DNA of 9,787 nucleotides from Bacteroidota bacterium. Its GTDB lineage: Bacteria > Bacteroidota > Bacteroidia > Bacteroidales > VadinHA17. Shown here piece after piece: positions 6,861-9,787 of this stretch. The notes under the pieces are model-generated. The model was not told where the DNA came from. It did no database searches and worked only from the letters and a program-made list of their open reading frames with translations. Position numbers and translations under genes: made by a program. How positions within the stretch are numbered: position 1 is the stretch's first letter; each line of letters opens with the position of its first letter. The DNA is taken from positions 1 through 9,787 of the forward strand of contig DAOVLD010000044.1 in the NCBI GenBank assembly GCA_030631445.1, given 5' to 3'.

Positions 6861-6909
6861 AAAGGCAAAAGGCAAAAGATAAAAGTAAAAAGATAAAAGT
6901 AAAAAGGTT
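6861..6909. repeat. Perfect-period heptamer array in the leader of the TsaC-like gene
   Basis: Seven contiguous 7-nt units with no slip in phase: AAAGGCA, AAAGGCA, AAAGATA, AAAGTAA, AAAGATA, AAAGTAA and AAAGGTT. Every unit begins AAAG. The array sits between ffs and the minus-strand start codon at 6840. In the transcript it would be a pyrimidine-rich 5' leader. On the minus strand it reads as CTTTTTAC/CTTTTATC words, closely related to the T-rich block at 986-1052. Confidence 0.85.
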
Positions 6910-6949
6910 AACGTTATTTAGGCATTGACATACTTTAACCTGTAACTCC

Positions 6950-6958
6950 AAAAAAAGT
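6950..6958 (-). terminator. U-tract following the SRP RNA
   Basis: Directly past the closing CUUACCC strand of the SRP RNA, the minus strand reads AC followed by seven T residues (6950-6956). A GC-containing helix followed by a U-tract is the layout of an intrinsic terminator. How much read-through continues into the gene at 6840 cannot be told. Confidence 0.6.
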
Positions 6959-7055
6959 GGGTAAGCTACTTATATCGCACCGCTACAACCACTTACCCTT
7001 GCTACCTTCCGGTCCTGGGGGAGTTCGGTGGGAGCTGGCCGTATAAGACTTACCC
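6959..7055 (-). ncRNA. ffs: Signal recognition particle RNA, small bacterial (4.5S) type
   Basis: The RNA scaffold of the signal recognition particle; it binds Ffh and helps target membrane and secreted proteins. On the minus strand the 97-nt transcript begins GGGTAAG and ends CTTACCC, which pair to close the rod. CTTATA and TATAAG extend the closing helix, and CACCG/CGGTG pair further in. The apical domain contains CAGGACC-GGAA-GGTAGCA: the GGAA tetraloop (7007-7010 on the plus strand) and the conserved AGCA internal-loop strand that Ffh recognises. Both ends are well supported: a consensus promoter ends 4 nt before the first G, and a T-tract follows the last C. Confidence 0.93.
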
Positions 7056-7059
7056 GGTA

Positions 7060-7090
7060 CAAAATTAGTAACTTTTATTCATACTGCAAA
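7060..7090 (-). promoter_or_regulatory. Consensus Bacteroidota promoter of ffs
   Basis: On the minus strand TTTG (7087-7090) is followed by a 19-nt spacer and TAATTTTG (7060-7067), an exact match to TTTG-N19-TAnnTTTG, the primary sigma factor pattern of Bacteroides. The -7 element ends 4 nt before the 5' G of the SRP RNA, placing the start site at about 7055. Confidence 0.85.
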
Positions 7091-7113
7091 CTGATACCGA
7101 TTCTTATTGCCTA

Positions 7114-7146
7114 TTTATTGAAAATGTGCAAAAAAGTTTATATTTG
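7114..7146 (+). promoter_or_regulatory. Likely promoter of the DUF4199-glycosyltransferase pair
   Basis: TATATTTG (7139-7146) is an exact TAnnTTTG. The upstream element is weaker: TTTA (7114-7117) at 21 nt or ATTG (7117-7120) at 18 nt. The predicted start near 7151 leaves a leader of about 22 nt before the ATG at 7174. This excludes the upstream in-frame GTG at 7126, which would not be transcribed. It is divergent from the ffs promoter about 24 nt away. Confidence 0.65.
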
Positions 7147-7173
7147 TCAGGTATAACAAAAAAATCCTTAATC

Positions 7174-7761
7174 ATGGAAAAAAATAAATCTTTAATGTGG
7201 AAACATTCATTAAATTATGGTATTCTATTTGGACTTTTACTTATAATATACAGTGTAGTTCTTTACATGTTTAATATAATCCCAGTAGGAATTAAACTTT
7301 CTCTTCTTCTATTAGTTGTAAATCTTGCAATTTATTTTTTTGCACTTTGGTTTTTTACAAAAAGTTATCGGAATGATATTTTAGGTGGCTATGTAGATTA
7401 CGGAAAGGCTTTCTTATTTGGAGTGTTGATAGTTGCTTTTTCATCAATATTGCTGGCAATTTATAATTATATCTTTCATGCTTTTATTGATCCGGATTAT
7501 ATACAAAGAGTAGTGGACGCGACACAGGAGTGGACGGAAGAGTTTATGAGTAGTAAAGGATTACCTCAGGCACAAATCGATAGCACAATTGAGAAAATAG
7601 GAAGTAAATCATCGGTCACTCCGTTGAAATCTGCATTGCAGGGAATTTTAGGTGGTGTTATTTTTGGTACAATTATATCATTAATAACTTCAGCCATCGT
7701 CAAAAAGAAAAAGGAACTATTTCAAGAAAAAGGTATAGTGGAGGATGGCCCGGCTGAATAA
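7174..7761 (+). CDS. DUF4199 family four-helix membrane protein
   Basis: A 195-residue integral membrane protein of unknown function that I assign to DUF4199, a family common in Bacteroidota. Four hydrophobic segments are visible at about 13-33, 38-61, 80-102 and 155-176. A hydrophilic loop (about 103-152, containing EWTEEFMSSKGLPQAQID) lies between the third and fourth. The lysine-rich KKKKELFQEKG end probably faces the cytoplasm. The gene carries the family features G-G-Y-V-D-Y-G-K-A-F (71-80) before helix 3 and a glycine-rich fourth helix. Start chosen at ATG 7174 because a -7 promoter element lies at 7139-7146. A glycosyltransferase begins 15 nt after the stop, so the two are probably cotranscribed; a link to surface glycan assembly is only inferred from that. 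Confidence 0.8.
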   Translation: MEKNKSLMWKHSLNYGILFGLLLIIYSVVLYMFNIIPVGIKLSLLLLVVNLAIYFFALWFFTKSYRNDILGGYVDYGKAFLFGVLIVAFSSILLAIYNYIFHAFIDPDYIQRVVDATQEWTEEFMSSKGLPQAQIDSTIEKIGSKSSVTPLKSALQGILGGVIFGTIISLITSAIVKKKKELFQEKGIVEDGPAE

Positions 7762-7776
7762 AAAAATGATTTAGTA

Positions 7777-8766
7777 GTGGATATTTCTATAATAATTCCG
7801 TTGTTAAACGAGGAAGAATCACTTCCCGAATTGGTAAGTTGGGTTGAGAATGTGTGTGTCAGCCAGAAACTTTCATTTGAGATGATATTGGTTGATGATG
7901 GAAGTACCGATTCGTCATGGAGGGTTATTGAAGAATTATCATCAGCAAAAAGTTTTATCCGGGGTATCAAATTCAGAAAAAACTATGGTAAGTCGGCTGC
8001 TCTCCATAGTGGCTTCCGCTCTGCTAATGGAAATGTAATTATTACTATGGACGCTGATTTGCAGGACAGTCCTGATGAAATTCCCGGGTTGTACAGGATG
8101 ATAATAGAGGAAAACTATGATCTTGTTTCCGGATGGAAAAAGAAACGGTTCGATCCATTTACCAAAACACTGCCAAGCAAATTTTTTAACAGAACAGCCC
8201 GCAGTGTAACCGGAATCCCTTTACATGATTTTAATTGTGGACTGAAAGCATATAAAAAGGAAGTAATAAAAAATATTGAAGTTTTTGGTGAGATGCACAG
8301 GTACATTCCTATCCTTGCCAGGCAGGCTGGGTTTACGAAGATTGGAGAAAAAGTGGTGCGGCATCAAAAAAGGAAATATGGCATCACAAAATTTGGAATG
8401 AGTCGGTTTATAAAAGGATTTCTTGATCTTATTACAATCAGTTTCTTTTCAAGGTTCGGTAAGCGCCCCATGCACCTTTTTGGCACTATGGGAACCCTGA
8501 TGTTCCTGATCGGATTTTTAGCAGCCGGATGGCTTGGCGGAGTAAGAATATATCAAACTATAAATAACATTGCAGCCAGCAGGGTTACGGAAAGTCCATA
8601 TTTCTATCTTGCCCTTGCGGCAATGATCATTGGTACACAACTATTTCTTGCAGGATTCCTGGGTGAGCTAATTTCACGGTCATCTCCTCAACGCAATCAA
8701 TATCAGATAGAAAAAGAGATTAACCAGAGTCCGTCTATAAAGTCCGAAAGTTTAAATAACTGGTAA
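7777..8766 (+). CDS. Family 2 glycosyltransferase, DPM/GtrB/ArnC-like, with two C-terminal membrane helices
   Basis: A 329-residue inverting GT-A transferase. Family members move a sugar from a nucleotide donor to a polyprenyl phosphate at the cytoplasmic membrane face. The N-terminal catalytic part shows ISIIIPLLNEEESL (3-16), the nucleotide-binding LVDDGSTDSSW (38-48), NYGKSAALHSGF (69-80) and the metal-binding block DADLQDSP (92-99). GEMHRYIP (171-178) and RKYGITKFG (199-207) are acceptor-side signatures of polyprenyl-phosphate glycosyltransferases. Two membrane helices follow (about 231-256 and 273-300). The start is GTG 7777 (MDISIIIPLLNEEE); the only upstream codons before the in-frame DUF4199 stop are not start-like. 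Sugar and lipid specificity cannot be read from sequence. It is encoded 15 nt behind the DUF4199 gene. Confidence 0.92.
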   Translation: MDISIIIPLLNEEESLPELVSWVENVCVSQKLSFEMILVDDGSTDSSWRVIEELSSAKSFIRGIKFRKNYGKSAALHSGFRSANGNVIITMDADLQDSPDEIPGLYRMIIEENYDLVSGWKKKRFDPFTKTLPSKFFNRTARSVTGIPLHDFNCGLKAYKKEVIKNIEVFGEMHRYIPILARQAGFTKIGEKVVRHQKRKYGITKFGMSRFIKGFLDLITISFFSRFGKRPMHLFGTMGTLMFLIGFLAAGWLGGVRIYQTINNIAASRVTESPYFYLALAAMIIGTQLFLAGFLGELISRSSPQRNQYQIEKEINQSPSIKSESLNNW

Positions 8767-8771
8767 AAACT

Positions 8772-8948
8772 ACAAATGACAAGCACCAAATAACAAATAA
8801 ATCACAAATCGCAATATTCAAAAAAAAGAAAAAAAGAAAAGCATAAAGACAATATATCGGTTAATTCTGTTTTGAATTTTTGTTATTTTTTATTTGGAAT
8901 TTATTTGTCATTTGTTATTTGATAATTGGAATTTACTATTTGGTGCTT
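8772..8948. repeat. Inverted word arrays in the convergent gap between the glycosyltransferase and hddC
   Basis: The right half is a phase-perfect heptamer run: ATTTGTC (8903-8909), ATTTGTT, ATTTGAT, AATTGGA, ATTTACT and ATTTGGT (to 8944). The left half (8772-8810) holds complementary words in 7- and 9-nt steps, such as ACAAATG, AAATAAC and ACAAATC. Exact inverted pairs are 8781-8792 with 8937-8948 (12 bp), 8773-8782 with 8905-8914 (10 bp), 8788-8797 with 8911-8920 (10 bp) and 8816-8823 with 8870-8877 (8 bp). The first two pairs cross, so they cannot form in one hairpin. It lies between converging genes, so a bidirectional terminator role is plausible but unproven. Confidence 0.75.
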
Positions 8949-8982
8949 TATTGACGAAAATGCACGACTTTATGGACAGACA

Positions 8983-9672
8983 CTAACTAAAATATTCGTG
9001 GGCTTTTTCATAATCTTCCGGTATCCCTATATCAATAAATGGAGCTTCCGAAATATATCCGTGGAAGTTGAGTCTATTACACATAACCTGAAGAAGGTCT
9101 GTCTCAAATGAAAACTTTTTACCTGGAGAATATTCTTGAAAAACCGACCGGTTAACAACATACACACCGCCATTTATCAACCCTTTTTCTGTAAATTTCT
9201 TTGGCATGAATTCTGTAATTTTTGTTCCGTTTACCTTTACGGAACCATACCTGCTGAATTTCTCCATTGGTAATAATGACAAACTAATATTAGCTTTTTC
9301 TTTTATATGTAAATGGTAAAGCTTGTCAAGATCAACCTCATAATAAGTATCGCCATTAAGGAGAAAAAAGTGATCATTATTTAAATGATCCACGGCATTT
9401 CTTATTCCTCCTCCGGTCCCGAGAGGCTTATCTTCAATGGCATATAATAATTTCATTCCTTTATAATTATCACCGAAATGATCGAATATATATAGATATT
9501 TATATCCTACTGAAAGTATAACCTTTTTAATTTTGAATTTAACCAGATAGGAGAGCAGGTATTCCAGAAAAGGCTTACTATGAATTGGAGCCATCGGCTT
9601 GGGAATGTCACTGATAACACTCTTTAACCTGGTTCCCAGACCACCCGCAAGTATAATTGCTTCTTCAGTCAT
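8983..9672 (-). CDS. hddC: Sugar-1-phosphate nucleotidyltransferase, probable D-glycero-alpha-D-manno-heptose 1-phosphate guanylyltransferase
   Basis: A 229-residue nucleotidyltransferase that would join heptose 1-phosphate to a nucleotide (GTP in characterised HddC) to make the activated heptose used in surface glycans. Visible motifs: GGLGTRL (10-16, nucleotide binding), PKPMAPI (24-30, catalytic-region lysine K25), LGTGGGI (84-90), NGDT (106-109, metal-binding D108), NGGVYV (167-172), FSFETDLL (187-194) and DIGIPEDY (214-221). The length fits the short single-domain class. The start codon lies one nucleotide after the stop of the upstream gene, whose tail matches the heptose 7-phosphate kinase HddA; this strongly favours the heptose assignment over a generic mannose-1-P transferase. 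Nucleotide specificity (GDP rather than CDP or ADP) is inferred from family similarity only. The gene converges on the glycosyltransferase to its left. Confidence 0.82.
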   Translation of the reverse strand: MTEEAIILAGGLGTRLKSVISDIPKPMAPIHSKPFLEYLLSYLVKFKIKKVILSVGYKYLYIFDHFGDNYKGMKLLYAIEDKPLGTGGGIRNAVDHLNNDHFFLLNGDTYYEVDLDKLYHLHIKEKANISLSLLPMEKFSRYGSVKVNGTKITEFMPKKFTEKGLINGGVYVVNRSVFQEYSPGKKFSFETDLLQVMCNRLNFHGYISEAPFIDIGIPEDYEKAHEYFS

Positions 9673-9673
9673 T

Positions 9674-9787
9674 TCACACTTCCCACGTTTTCAGACCTGT
9701 TTTAGTAAATTCATATTCCTGTACCTGTCCGCCGTTCTTATTTAGCACTTCAATTACCTTGTGACGTGTATTGCCGGGGCAATAGAA
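9674..9787 (-). CDS. hddA: C-terminal end of a GHMP kinase, probable D-glycero-D-manno-heptose 7-phosphate kinase
   Basis: Only the last 37 residues are in the window; the start lies beyond the right edge. The fragment begins FYCPGNTRHKVIEVLNKNGG and ends in a TKTGLKTWEV tail. A Y/F-C-P segment, then an H/R-K-V helix, then GG and a final G-L-x-T-W is the C-terminal pattern I recall for HddA-type GHMP kinases. These phosphorylate heptose 7-phosphate to the 1,7-bisphosphate. The stop (9674-9676) is one nucleotide from the hddC ATG, indicating translational coupling. The fragment is short, so the identification leans on the neighbouring hddC-like gene; another GHMP-family sugar kinase is the main alternative. 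Confidence 0.7.
   Translation of the reverse strand, partial: FYCPGNTRHKVIEVLNKNGGQVQEYEFTKTGLKTWEV

Noticed and set aside
6841..6951. N-terminal extension of the TsaC-like protein from 6951
   Set aside because: It would translate the heptamer array and the sequence next to the ffs U-tract; the family homology begins at the ATG at 6840.
7126..7173. N-terminal extension of the DUF4199 protein from GTG 7126
   Set aside because: An exact -7 element (7139-7146) lies within it, so this start would be upstream of the transcription start; ATG 7174 gives the family-like N terminus.
8926..9111. 61-residue plus-strand frame beyond the glycosyltransferase
   Set aside because: It begins in the ATTTGNN array and continues antisense to hddC; no domain features.
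1..9787. A defence system, prophage, or mobile gene cassette
   Set aside because: Every sizeable gene has a housekeeping or surface-glycan assignment or is a known DUF; no integrase, transposase, nuclease-effector, toxin or reverse transcriptase signature was seen.

Overview
The window looks like a chromosomal segment from a member of the Bacteroidota, probably in or near the Bacteroidales/Marinilabiliales (order-level placement is inference). Evidence: AT-rich sequence, no Shine-Dalgarno motifs before the genes, two promoters built on the Bacteroidota -33/-7 pattern (TTTG, about 19-21 nt, TAnnTTTG), and proteins with Bacteroidota character (def, comEC, a YciO-type TsaC homologue, DUF4199, a DPM-like glycosyltransferase).

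Layout from left to right. The 3' end of ruvX is followed by def (+). A 351-nt gene-free stretch (835-1185) packed with short-word repeats and palindromes follows. Then comes comEC (+), and trkA and trkH (+, 12 nt apart), the two halves of a Trk potassium uptake system. trkH converges, with a 15-nt gap, on a threonylcarbamoyl-AMP synthase family gene (-). Upstream of that, also on the minus strand, is a small SRP RNA (ffs) with a textbook promoter and a U-tract. Divergent from ffs are a four-helix membrane protein (DUF4199) and a membrane-anchored family 2 glycosyltransferase (+). After a repeat-rich convergent gap, hddC and the 3' end of hddA (-) belong to a nucleotide-activated heptose pathway that continues off the right edge.

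The genes are mostly housekeeping: protein N-terminal processing, Holliday junction processing, DNA uptake, K+ homeostasis, tRNA t6A modification, membrane protein targeting and cell-surface glycan precursors. I see no phage, transposase, CRISPR, toxin-antitoxin or defence genes.

The unexpected signal is in the spacers. At least six patches are built from short tandem words of about 7 nt (one of 9 nt). The words differ between patches: AACYCGW, AAAGTTG, ACTTTTT, AAAGATA/AAAGTAA, ATTTGTY, and GGGRATAAA (9 nt). Three patches contain the stop codon of a gene (ruvX, def, sua5/yciO-like), so they encode protein C-terminal tails. Several patches also face a reverse-complement partner. This is the feature I would follow up first.
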